Positions 42,818 through 53,454 of a stretch of DNA of 64,000 bases are shown here, in pieces; positions within the stretch are counted from its first letter, which is position 1; every line of letters starts with the position of its first letter. The notes under the pieces are model-generated. The model saw only the letters and a list, made by a program, of their open reading frames with translations. It was not told where the DNA came from and did not search any database. Source of the DNA: Adiantum capillus-veneris (lineage: Eukaryota; Streptophyta; Polypodiopsida; Polypodiales; Pteridaceae); NCBI GenBank assembly GCA_014529385.2, contig CM043966.1:92382087-92446086 (forward strand), read 5' to 3'. A program made the position numbers and the translations under genes.

Positions 42818-45566
42818 TGTAAGGTCTCTGACCCCGATCAAAAGAGCACCATTGTACCATGAAATGAACATAATGGAAAAAGTTACTATTTTTAGCAGTT
42901 TTCCAAATTCTATCAGTGCCATGATGTTCAGAATGTTTTAAAGCTTCGAAACGTGAATTAAAATAATTTTTGAAAAAAATTTCCAAAAATAGTAAGTTTT
43001 TGGTCACCCGACCCATCCAGTTTTGACCGTCTCGAAAAACTGCACTTGTACTCCAAATTTGAAAAAATGCATTTTCGGACCTCGGGGGCTGCTAAATATG
43101 GCAGGTACTCGGTCCAGTACGCCTTAGTTAGAGCTCAGTATAGCAATTTACGGCATCAAAATCCGACTCGTATAACCCGTTTTAGCCTAAAAGCCATTTT
43201 TCATAAAATTGTCCGGGGAGGCACCGGGGGCCCGTGGCTGTGTGGGAACAGGTTCCAGGCCACTCCAGACCCGCTTTAGCAGCTAGGCGACGCCCTCTTG
43301 CCTTGTGGGAGTCTTTGGGAAGTTTCCAAGCTGGCAACTAAGTGTGAGAACCAGTTAACTAAACCAACTGGACACTTGGTGGGTAAGGGAACTGGACTTG
43401 CCAATGAAGAGATTGAGTGCTCACTCAGATGCTTATAGCAACACAAATCGATTTTCAGCTTGTAGGATCCTATTTAAAGGCCTACTCACACACACACACA
43501 CACACACATAGTGCACACACATACACCTACACACACTGGGAAGGTGCTGCCGGTACACACACCTTTTGAAGGAGAAGCAAGGAGGGAGGTGCTGTCGAAT
43601 TCTCGCCTCAAGAAGCTCGATTAGATCAGAGAATCGAGAAGATTATCAGCCCTTAATCACGGTAACCACGGTTTAATTGATGCCTTCTGTAAATTCTTTT
43701 CATTACCATCTAAATACCTCGTCTATTATGCTTATTCCTAGTCGTAATTCTTTATAATTACTCTCTAATTTCTCCTTAACCATATTCTATTATGTAATCA
43801 TCATCCCATAGCTGAATTATCATCCATTCATCACTCTTAATTAATGATTAAGTGCATGATTATTAGAATTTTCTCTCTCTAGGTAGCATAGTAATTAATC
43901 GGTAAGCTGGTAATTGTGTAGATTGATGAGAGCCACTCTTTCTATCATTCATTAATATTGTAGCTAAATTAAATTCATTTCTCTTATGCATTAAGATGTA
44001 ATTAAGGAAAAATTAATCCGTCGTTAAGTCTCTAAGAGTTGACTTTTCTTACACCTATGCATAAGGTGAATCTACACCATCTATTTGCTAGGAAATAGAT
44101 TAATCATACTTAATTCATCTCTATGGTAATTCCATTAGTGAAATCCTATTATTCTTAATCATGTAAGCCGAGTAATTATATTTAGAGCCGGTTCCCATAG
44201 GATTATGTGTCATTCATAATGATTGCTATATGGTAAATCTAGACCTCTCATATAGGAGGGATTAATTAATGTTGCTAATCTATCTATTAGGTTGTTATGA
44301 TGCTTGTGAACCTTAGCTCTTTTCTCCAAGCTAATTACTTAAAGTAGTGAGTAAAATGGCTCCGGTTAAGAGAACTCGCTTCGGTGGTGCCCACGACCGC
44401 GAGGCGGGAACAAGCATTGACAATGGAAAAGAAAAGGTCCCATGGACGATCAAATACCGGCCATCTCACGGTCCATCAACGAAGAAATGGAAGAGGTAGG
44501 TCAGAATTTCATTAATCATTGCACACGTTTAGCTAGGAATGAACATATCCCCAAACATGCTGGGTAAATCCGACGGAAACCTCGGCATTGAATTCATTGT
44601 ACATTAAGTTCTAAAGTAGGAAGGAAATGATTGATGGGTATGCTGTTTGCAAGAGGAAAGAATGTCTGCTAGGGAAAATTTAGCTCGACATGTTCATTTT
44701 ATTTCCAATGTTGAATCAGTCCTGACCCCCCCTACTGATCACAGGGGGCAGAGTTCCTCATTAAGGGCTCTTGAATCCACGACTTGTTTTTTATGTGGTG
44801 GATACCCACGACTTGCTTTCTATGTGGTGGGAACCCACGTCTTTCTTTCTATGCGGTGGGAGTGTCCATGACGTGCTTTCTATGCGGTGGACATACCTAG
44901 TTGTATGGGCAGCTAGGCGACAACGAGAGGAGTGAACTCTCGCTGGAGGGGGGATGTTGTACCTCCAGAACATTGGAATTTTAATGAATAAGTTTGAGTA
45001 GAATTTTTACTAGAATACTATCTTGGTGTTGTTTGCAATACTGGTTGAAGGGTTGTCTTAACGAACAATGTGCTTCGGAATTAAAACAAGGAATGTTTAT
45101 GTTGAACAACCTTTGTGGTAGTAATTAGGTCACACAAGGAAGTGTGAGTATGGGGGTGGAAAGTGGGGGCTTGGCTCAGGTTGCCAATGGCTACGAGATG
45201 GGTGGTCCCGATTGGTCGGGAACTCTCTGTCCCCATAGTGCTTACTTCGATATTAGTGATACTCATTGCCCCTAGAGCGGTGAAATCTCGAGAGTACGTG
45301 CCTCTAAAACATGGAAAAAATGGCACTCGGGGTTTCTCTCCTCTTGGAAGGTGAGTCTTAGGATCGCTAGATAGTTTAAGTACGCTTCCCCTGCGAGGTG
45401 GAGCTAGATCTCCTTGCTAGTAGGCTCGAGCTCCGACTCACTTTGTGATGAGAGATCGTCCGCTGGTCGAACCCTGAACCATTTTGTTTGCTTCTGCAAT
45501 AGATCTAGTGGCCAACAGGTTCACCATCTAATCCGCTGGTTGATACGGCGGGGTCGGGACCTCACA
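42818..45566 (+). repeat. 5' LTR of gypsy-2
   Basis: About 2.75 kb. Contains a CA microsatellite (about 43487-43508), a short ORF beginning MAPVKRTRFGG at 44356 (intact only in the 3' LTR) and a 34-bp tandem repeat (44778-44892). Confidence 0.93.
44778..44892. repeat. ~34-bp tandem repeat in gypsy-2 LTR
   Basis: Four units containing CACGACTTGCTTTCTATG and GGTGG-type blocks. Repeated in the 3' LTR at about 52658-52772. Confidence 0.85.
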
Positions 45567-45568
45567 CC

Positions 45569-45580
45569 TGGTATCAGAGC
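45569..45580 (+). other. Primer binding site (initiator tRNA-Met), gypsy-2
   Basis: TGGTATCAGAGC two bases after the LTR end. Confidence 0.92.
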
Positions 45581-45686
45581 TAAGCCTAGGTTAGGCTGGG
45601 AAATAAAGTCGTATTTTTTGTATATTTAAATAAGGAATTGAAAGTATATAGGTAGTTGATCCGAATTCCTTGCATTGGTGTTGCAG

Positions 45687-46189
45687 GAAGACCCCGTGCT
45701 CCATTATCAAGAATTCCAAGTGTTTGAGCTTATTTGTGAACAAGCTCGAAGATCCCCGGTTTACCAGTTCAGGCGAGATGTCATGGAGATACTGATGAGG
45801 CTCATACGCCACACTCCACTCGCATTGATAAAGGATGGGAAGTTGATTGGACATTTCCAGGAGGGATTTACTACATCAACGCTCGGAAGCTAGGATGCCT
45901 GGCTACCAATTTGAAGAAGATATGTTGGGGAGAAGAGTTGAGTGTGGTGGAGATATTCTACTTGGTGCCTACACGATTGGACCTGACTGTCTTAGACAAC
46001 ACCAATCAAACGCTCAACGACTCGCTCTTGGAGAAGGTCACCAATGTGATCCCAACAAATAGAGTCAAAACCTTTGGAGTACCAAAAGAGGAATTCCGGC
46101 TTGATATCTTAGTTTATTATCCACTCAAGAATGAGTACAGGAACTATTTCACGAACGAAGTAGTGCATCATGTGAATACCATCTCCTAG
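45687..46189 (+). pseudogene. Extra ORF upstream of gag in gypsy-2
   Basis: Between primer site and gag lies about 165 codons of coding-like sequence, with one frameshift near 45890 and a stop at 46187. It starts right after TTGGTGTTGCAG, a good splice acceptor. Spliced to the donor AAGAG|GTAGGT at 44496 in the LTR (52359 in the 3' LTR), phase is kept, giving an N-terminus MAPVKRTRFGG that begins inside the LTR. The peptide (for example VYQFRRDVMEILMRLIRHTP) matches no family I know. Chromoviruses normally lack a separate 5' ORF. Splicing is inferred. Confidence 0.45.
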
Positions 46190-46411
46190 GCGTATGTCAT
46201 ACCCAATCCATGAAGCCATGTAATAAGCTAATCATCAGTTATCCTAAACCTTGAGGGGTGGGTTTCGATTGTAATAAATTTTCATCAATAAAGTGCTTTT
46301 TGTCTCTGAATCTTGTCTCTTGATAAAGTGGAATTTTGAAATTTTTTTAAAGTCTCGTGTCTATTTTGAAATCCAAGTAATGGTATCAAGAATTTCGCAT
46401 AACCCATGTAG

Positions 46412-47692
46412 ACACCACCTGTTGCTCTGTACTCGGCAAGGCAAGAGAAGAAGATCCTCCTTAAGCAAGCCCAACCTCCGATATTTAAGGAAGAGGGGGC
46501 AAATGTGGAGAGAGATGCGGAAGTGTGGATGGAAGCCATGGACGACTACTTTGAAGCTGCAGGAACCCAACCCGTAAATCAGACCATGCTTGCGATGTTC
46601 CGCTTGACTGGTGATGCCAAGATATGGTGGAAGCAACATTGCAAGGACTTGGATATTAAGGGATCTTCCCAATCCTTGGAAGACATCAAAGCTGCAATAA
46701 TGGGACGTTATTTACCACCTGCCTATAGAACGTTGAGGATGAATGAATTCTTTTCACTTCGGCAGCTGAATTCATCTGTGGAAGAATATTATGCAAAGTT
46801 TGTCACTCTTCGGAGATATGCTCCTAAGATGACCTTGGAACAACAGGTGGCGAGGTTCTGCCAAGGACTAATCGATCCCTTGAATACTCGGTTGGAAGCT
46901 CTCAGGCCAACAACACTACAGGATGCCTTGTTGAGGGCCAAACCTCTAGCTCTCGAAGTACAAAAGGTTAATCAGAATAGGAGGAATCATTGGGCAAAGA
47001 GGGCAAGGACAACTGCTTGGAATAACAGACCAACCAACCCAGCATATGACCAGTGCCCTATTGTGGCTACCACCACTACCATGGAGTTCCCTGATGTTCG
47101 ATGCTATGGTTGCGGCGAGCATGGACATTATAGATCCAATTGCCCCAGGAACATTCACGCAACCAACGCCAATGACATACCCTTAAATACCTATGGACGT
47201 GGCCAAGCTAATGGAAGAGGAGGACGAGGAAGGATAAACAGAGGGCGAGGGCGTGGAGCTACCACCAGAGTAAATGCCGCAGTGGTACAACCAACTGTGG
47301 GTGACGAAGCAGTGGAGAGAGCAACCCTACATGCTGCAATTGACAATCCCAATGGTTGTGAGCAATACGCAGTCATTCATACGCCAGGATCTTTTAGAGG
47401 TGAACAAGTTAACTTCCTTATAGATTGTGGTAGTACTCTTTCATTTCTTTCACCCAGATGCATGAGGAAGCTAAAGCTAGATAAGTACCCAACAAGCAAG
47501 ATAGTTGTAGAGTTAGCAAACGGCAAGGAAGTAGTATCTCAACATTCTGCAGGAAAAATCGACTTTGATTTAGGGGGACATCAAACTTCTGCCCAATTTT
47601 GAACCCTACCCTTAGGATTATTTGATGGGATACTAGGGATGGACTGGCTACAGCAAAATAGGGCCCACATACATTGTGCACAAGGGAACTTT
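46412..47692 (+). pseudogene. gypsy-2 gag-protease
   Basis: A continuous frame from a possible splice acceptor (46411) through a gag domain (EVWMEAMDDYFEAAG at about 46521; WWKQHCKDL at about 46626). It continues through a zinc knuckle CYGCGEHGHYRSNCP (about 47103-47147) and an Arg/Gly-rich segment (about 47190-47260), then a protease with NFLIDCGSTLSFLSP (Asp at 47423; Asp-Cys-Gly instead of Asp-Ser/Thr-Gly). TGA at 47600 fits CGA to TGA, after which the protease end (ILGMDWLQQ, about 47630) continues in the same frame. No ATG precedes the gag domain in frame after the upstream stop, so the true start may use the spliced LTR exon. Confidence 0.85.
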
Positions 47693-47769
47693 ACCTTTAC
47701 AGATAACTTGCCTTAATCCAGGGGGAAAATGGGAGACCTAGGGCTACTCTAGTTAAGGCGAGTAGACTT

Positions 47770-50650
47770 TTGAAGGGACTAAGGAAGGGTCAGCAAATTT
47801 ATGCAGTAAAACTCAACAAGGTGGACCAATCAGATACCTCACTTCGACCAAACTGGTTGAGAGAGTATGATGATGTATTCCCTAAAGACCTTACGAATCT
47901 TCCGCCACATAGAGAGGTAGATCATGAGATTGAGACTATCCCTAGATGTGAACCTATCTCAAAAAGACCTTATAAGATGTCACTTCCAGAGGCCATCGAA
48001 CTCAAGGAACAACTTAGACAACTCATCGAGCAAGGATTCATTCGACCCACTACTTCTCCTTGCAGTGCTCCAGTTCTTTTTCAGAAGAAGAAGGATGGAA
48101 CCTTAAGGCTATGCATAGATTACTGAGGACTAAACCAGGTAACTGTCAAGAACAAGTATCCAATTCCAAGGATTGACGAACTCTTGGACAGGCTCCACGA
48201 TGCCAAAATGTTTACAAATATTGATCTAAGGTCAGGATATTACCAAATCAGAATCAAAGAATCAGATATTCCAAAGACAGCTTTCAACACTAGGTATGGG
48301 CACTACGAATTCACAGTAATGTTGTTTGGTCTAACAAATGCTCCTGCAAGCTTCAATCGACTTATGCAGGATATTTTCAGACCTTACCTGGATGATTTTG
48401 TCTTGGTTTTCTTTGATGACATTCTAATCTATTCTAAGAATGAGGCAGATCACGAAGGACATGTTCGCAAAGTACTTGATCTTCTTCGGGAGCACCAACT
48501 TTACGCTAAAGAGAGAAAGTGCTCTTTTTGCTCACCAAAGGTCAACTATCTTAGATTTTTCATATCGCCTGAAGGGATTTCAGTGGACCCAGACAAAGTC
48601 AAGGATATTGTTGATTGGCCTCAACCATCCACTGTCAGCGAAGTAAGAGGATTTCTCGGAATAACGGGATGGTACAGGATTTTTGTCAAGGACTATGCAC
48701 GTATTGCTGCACCTTTGACGGAACTCCTGAAGAAAGGAATGAGGATCGAATGGAAGACCGAGCACGAGTCTAGCTTTGCTAAACTAAAAGAGTTCTTGGT
48801 CTCAGCTCCAATTTTAAAGCTTTCGGATTTCAGCAAGGAATTTGAAGTAGCAACCAACGCTAGCAAATTTTCTCTAGGAAGAGTTCTTACTCAAGAAGGA
48901 AGACCAGTGGCTTATACTTCGCGAAAGCTGAGGGATCACGAGAAGAATTATCCTACTCATGATTTGGAACTTTTAGCAGTTATTCACGTGCTGAAGTTAT
49001 GGAGACATTATCTTCTCAGACGCAAGTTTCAGCTGGTTAGAGACCACAAGAGCTTAAAATGGATTTTTACTCAACCTATTCTCAATATGCGACAACGACG
49101 ATGGATAGAGCTATTACAGGAATATGACCTTGACATAAAGTATAGACTAGGAAAGGAAAATGCATTTGCAGATGGTCTTAGGCGAAAATCCTTTCTCGGA
49201 GCTATCTCTTTTCCAAATAACCCTATCTGGGATAGAATCAAAGAACCATCTTTAGTAGATCCAGAATACCAGCGTATAATATCTCTAGTCCAGCAGAATA
49301 AGATGCCTGAAGCTAAAAATTACTCTCTTATGGGAGGATGTCTTTACTACATACATAGACTCTGTGTACCCAGAGATCTATCCTTAAAGAAGGCCATTTT
49401 GTATGAAGCACACGATAGCCCTACATCCGTACATCTAGGCTATGCTAAGACTCTTCATGCTGTCAGGAGGAGTTACTTTTGGTCTGGAATGAAAGGAGAC
49501 ATACTTTGCTATGTGAGGCAATGTCTTCCTTGTCAGCGGATAAAAGTTGAAAGGATCAAGTTACCAGGGCAACTTCAACCTCTTGACATACCCCAGATGA
49601 AATGGGAATGCATCAGTATGGATATTGTTACATGATTACCTTCTACAGGAGGTTATGATCCTGTTTTCGTGGTTGTTGATATGCTCACAAAAGTGGCTCA
49701 TCTAATACCCGTAAAGACAACCTTTACTGCTTCAGATATTAGTCGGGTATTCATCAAGGAGATTTTTAGGCTACATGGTCTGCCCAAGCATATCGTCAGT
49801 GATAGAGATGCCAAGTTTACATCAAAATTTTGGACTTCTCTTTTTCAATCTATTGGGTCACAATTAGCTTTCAGTACAGCGTATCATCCCCAGTCAGATG
49901 GGCAAACTGAAAGGGTTAATCAAGTCATCGAGGACATTCCCAGAGCCTATTGTTCGCAAGAGCCAAAGAAGTGGTTACAATATCTACCTTTGGTGGAGTA
50001 TGCTTACAACTCTTCCGAACACAGAAGCATTGGAATGTCACCTTTCAAAGCTCTTTATGGACAGGACTGTTTAGCACCACTGAACTTCTCATATCCAACC
50101 ATCAGGGTAGAAGCATCTAGGAAGATGTTAGAAGATATGGAAGCACAGACTAGAGCTATTCGCAGGACATTTAGGCCGCTCAGGATAGAAGCACTATGCA
50201 GATAAGAACCGTTCGGAAAGAACTTTCAAATAAGGAGATAGGGTTTTTCTGCGAGTCCGACCAAAGAAAAGCAACTTATCTCTAGGCAGATATAATAAGC
50301 TAAGCCCAAGGTATTGTGGACCATTCGAGATCGTTAAGGTTGTAAGTGACCAAGCCTACAAGCTAAAGTTACCTGCAAACTTGAAGGTTCATGATATATT
50401 CCACGTCAGCTTACTCAAACCCTATATTCCTAACCCTGATCAATTCTTGGACTCAGATCAGATAGTCATGCCAGCACAAGGAGTACTCGAGCTCCAACTT
50501 GACTATGTACTGGAAACAAGGGAAAGGAAGTTACGCAACAGAACTATCACGGAGCATCTAAAAAAGTGGAAGGATTACCCTGAAAAAGATGCAACTTGGG
50601 AGGACGAACCAACACTCATAAAAGATTACCCAAACACATTCTTGAGATGA
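47770..50650 (+). pseudogene. gypsy-2 pol: RT, RNase H, integrase, chromodomain
   Basis: RT (about 47950-48560) has LRLCIDY then a TGA at 48124 (CGA to TGA), [11 protein letters not shown] and the catalytic [11 protein letters not shown] (about 48406). RNase H (about 48840-49190) has lost its first catalytic Asp: AAC at 48856-48858 in EVATNASKF. Integrase keeps the HHCC region (CLPCQRIK), ISMDIVT (followed by a TGA at 49633, one step from TGG), VSDRDAKFTSKFW and SDGQTERVNQV. A frameshift near 50180 and further stops break the C-terminus. The tail has HDIFHVSLLKPY and a chromodomain (LKKWKDYPEKDATWE, about 50555-50605). Four or more lesions make it inactive. Confidence 0.92.
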
Positions 50651-50671
50651 GGACATCTCAAATTTTTCACG

Positions 50672-50681
50672 TTGGGGAGGT
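50672..50681 (+). other. Polypurine tract of gypsy-2
   Basis: TTGGGGAGGT directly before the 3' LTR start at 50682. Confidence 0.7.
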
Positions 50682-53445
50682 TGTAAGGTCTCTGACTCCG
50701 ATCAAAAGAGCACCATTGTACCATGAAATGAGCATAATGGAAAAAGTTACTATTTTTAGTAGTTTTCCAAATTCTGTCAGTGCCAAGATGTTCAGAATGT
50801 TTTAAAGCTTCGAAATGTGAATTAAAATAATTTTTGTAAAAAATTTCCAAAAATAGTAAGTTTTTGGTCACCCGATCCATCCAGTTTTGACCGTCTCGAA
50901 AAACTGCACCTGTACTCCAAATTTGAAAAAAATGCATTTTCGGACCTCGGGGACTGCTAAATATGGCAGGTACTCGGTCCAGTATGCCTTAGTTAGAGCT
51001 CAGTATAGAAATTTACGGCATCAAAATCCGACTCGTATGACCCGTTTTAGCCTAAAACCCATTTTTCATAAAATTGTCCGGGGAGGCACCGGGGGCCCGT
51101 GGCTGTGTGGGAATAGGTTCCAGGCCACTCCAGACCAGCTTTAGCAGCTAGGGGGCATCCTCTTGCCTTGTGGGAGTCTTTGGGAAGTGTCCAAGCTTGC
51201 AACTAAGTGTGAGAACCAGTTAACTAAACCAACTGGACATTTGGTGGGTAGGGGAACCGGACTTGCCAATGCAGAGATTGAGTGCTCACTCAGATGCTTA
51301 TAGCAGCACAAATCGATTTTCAGCATGTAGGAGCCTATTTAAAGGCCTACTCACACACACACACACACATATGCTCAAACACACATAGTGCACACACACA
51401 CACCTACACACACTGGGAAGGTGCTGCCGGTACACACACCTTTTGAAGGAGAAGCAAGGAGGGAGGTGCTATCGAATTCTCGCCTCAAGAAGCTCGATTA
51501 GATCAGATAATCGAGAAGATTATCAGCCCTTAATCACGACAACCACGGTTTAATTGATGCCTTCTGTAAATTCTTTTCATTACCATCTAAATTCCTCGTC
51601 TATTATGCTTATTCCTAGTCGTAATTCTTTATAATTACTCTCTAACCATATTCTATTATGTAATCATCATCCCATAGCTGAATTATCATCGATTCATCAC
51701 TCTTAATTAATGATTAAGTGCATGATTATTAGAATTTTCTCTCTCTAGGTAGCATAGTAATTAATCGGTAAGCGGTAATTGTGTAGATTGATGAGAGCCA
51801 CTCTTTCTATCATTCATTAATATTGTAGCTAAATTAAATTCATTTCTCTTATGCATTAAGATGTAATTAAGGAAAAATTAATCCGTCGTTAAGTCTCTAA
51901 GAGTTGACTTTTCTTACACCTATGCATAAGGTGAATCTACATCATCTATTTGCTAGGAAATAGATTAATCATACTTAATCCATCTCTCTGGTAATTCCAT
52001 TAGTGAAATCCTATTATTCTTAATCATGTAAGCCGAGTAATTATCTTTAGAGCCGGTTCCCATAGGATTATGTGTCATTCATAATGATTGCTATATGGTA
52101 AATCTAGACCTCTCATATAGGAGGGATTAATTAATGTTGCTAATCTATCTATTGGGTTGTTATGACGCTTGTGAACCTTAGCTCTTTTCTCCAAGATAAT
52201 TACTTAAAGTAGTGAGTAAAATGGCTCCGGTTAAGAGAACTCGCTTCGGTGGTGCCCACCACCGCGAGGCGGGAACAAGCATTGACAATGGAAAAGGAAA
52301 AGCTCCCATGGACGATCAAATACCAGCCTTCTCACGGGCCATCGACGAAGAAATGGAAGAGGTAGGTCAGAATTTCATTCAAGTTGTTTAATTTATCATT
52401 GCACATGTTTAGCTAGGAATGAACATATCCCCAAACATGTTGGGGAAATCCGACGGAAACCTCGGCATTGAATTCATTGTACATTAAGTTCTAAAGTAGG
52501 AAGGAAATGATTGATGGGTATGATGTTTGCAAGAGGAAAGAATGTCTGCTAGGGAAAATTTAGCTCGACATGTTCATTTTATTTTCAATGTTAAATCAGT
52601 CCTGACCCCCCCTACTGATCACAGGGGGCAGAGTTCCTCATTAAGGGCTCTTGAATCCACGACTTGTTTTTTATGCGGTGGATACCCACGACTTGCTTTC
52701 TATGTGGTGGGAACCCACGTCTTCCTTTCTATGCGGTGGGAGTGTCCATGACGTGCTTTCTATGCCGTGGACATACCTAGTTGTATGGGCAGCTAGGCGA
52801 CAACGGGAGGAGTGAACTCTCGCTGGAGGGGGGATGTTGTACCTCCAGAACATTGGAATTTTAATGAATAAGTTTGAGTAGAATTTTTACTAGAATACTG
52901 TCTTGGTGTTGTTTGCAATACTGGTTGAAGGGCTGTCTTAACGAACAATGTGCTTCGAAATTAAAACAAGGAATGTTTATGTTGAACAACCTTTGTGGTA
53001 GTAATTAGGTCACACAAGGAAGTGTGAGTATGGGGGTGGAAAGTGGGCGCTTGGCTCAGGTTGCCAATGCCTACGAGATGGGTGGTCCTGATTGGTCCGG
53101 AACTCTCTGTCCCCATAGTGCTTACTACGATATTAGTGATACTCATTGCCCCTAGAGTGGTGAAATCTCGAGAGTACGTGCCTCTGAAACATGGGGAAAA
53201 AGGCACTCGGGGTTTCTCTCCTCTTGGAAGGTGAGTCTTAGGATCGCTAGATAGTTTAAGTATGCTTCCCCTGCGAGGTGGAGCTAGATCTCCTTGCTAG
53301 TAGGCTCGAACTCGACTCACTTTGTGATGAGAGATCGTCCGCTAGTCGAACCCTGAATCATTTTGTTTGCTTCCGCAATAGATCTAGTGGCCACCAGGTT
53401 CACCATCCAATCGGCTGGTTGATACGGCGGGGTGGAGACCTCACA
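50682..53445 (+). repeat. 3' LTR of gypsy-2
   Basis: TGTAAGGTC...GACCTCACA, about 2.76 kb. It keeps the short ORF 52221-52391 (56 codons) open, whereas the 5' LTR copy is frameshifted. Confidence 0.93.
52221..52391 (+). CDS. LTR-encoded short ORF / candidate first exon
   Basis: ATG at 52221 begins MAPVKRTRFGGAHHREAG; the frame is open for 56 codons. After 46 codons it meets GAAGAG|GTAGGT, a strong plant splice donor (52359). The 5' LTR copy (44356) has the same start and donor but an indel near 44430. The basic N-terminus resembles many plant gag starts. In the full-length transcript the 5' LTR copy would be used, joining acceptors at 45686 or 46411 in phase. This LTR copy lies downstream and is only a template. 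Confidence 0.4.
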   Translation: MAPVKRTRFGGAHHREAGTSIDNGKGKAPMDDQIPAFSRAIDEEMEEVGQNFIQVV

Positions 53446-53454
53446 CCTAGTAAT

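Larger units (their letters stand above)
42818..53445 (+). mobile_element. Ty3/gypsy chromovirus with 2.75-kb LTRs (gypsy-2)
   Basis: About 10.6 kb: LTR 42818-45566, tRNA-iMet site, possible extra ORF, gag-protease, pol, chromodomain, purine tract and LTR 50682-53445. LTR ends are TGTAAGGTC...GACCTCACA. The intact counterpart of the target in the D 3' LTR (about 59277-59290) proves insertion. The flanks TCAAT (42813-42817) and GTAAT (53450-53454) look like an imperfect 5-bp duplication, leaving four bases of uncertain ownership. LTRs are nearly identical by eye, so insertion is recent relative to D. Confidence 0.93.
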
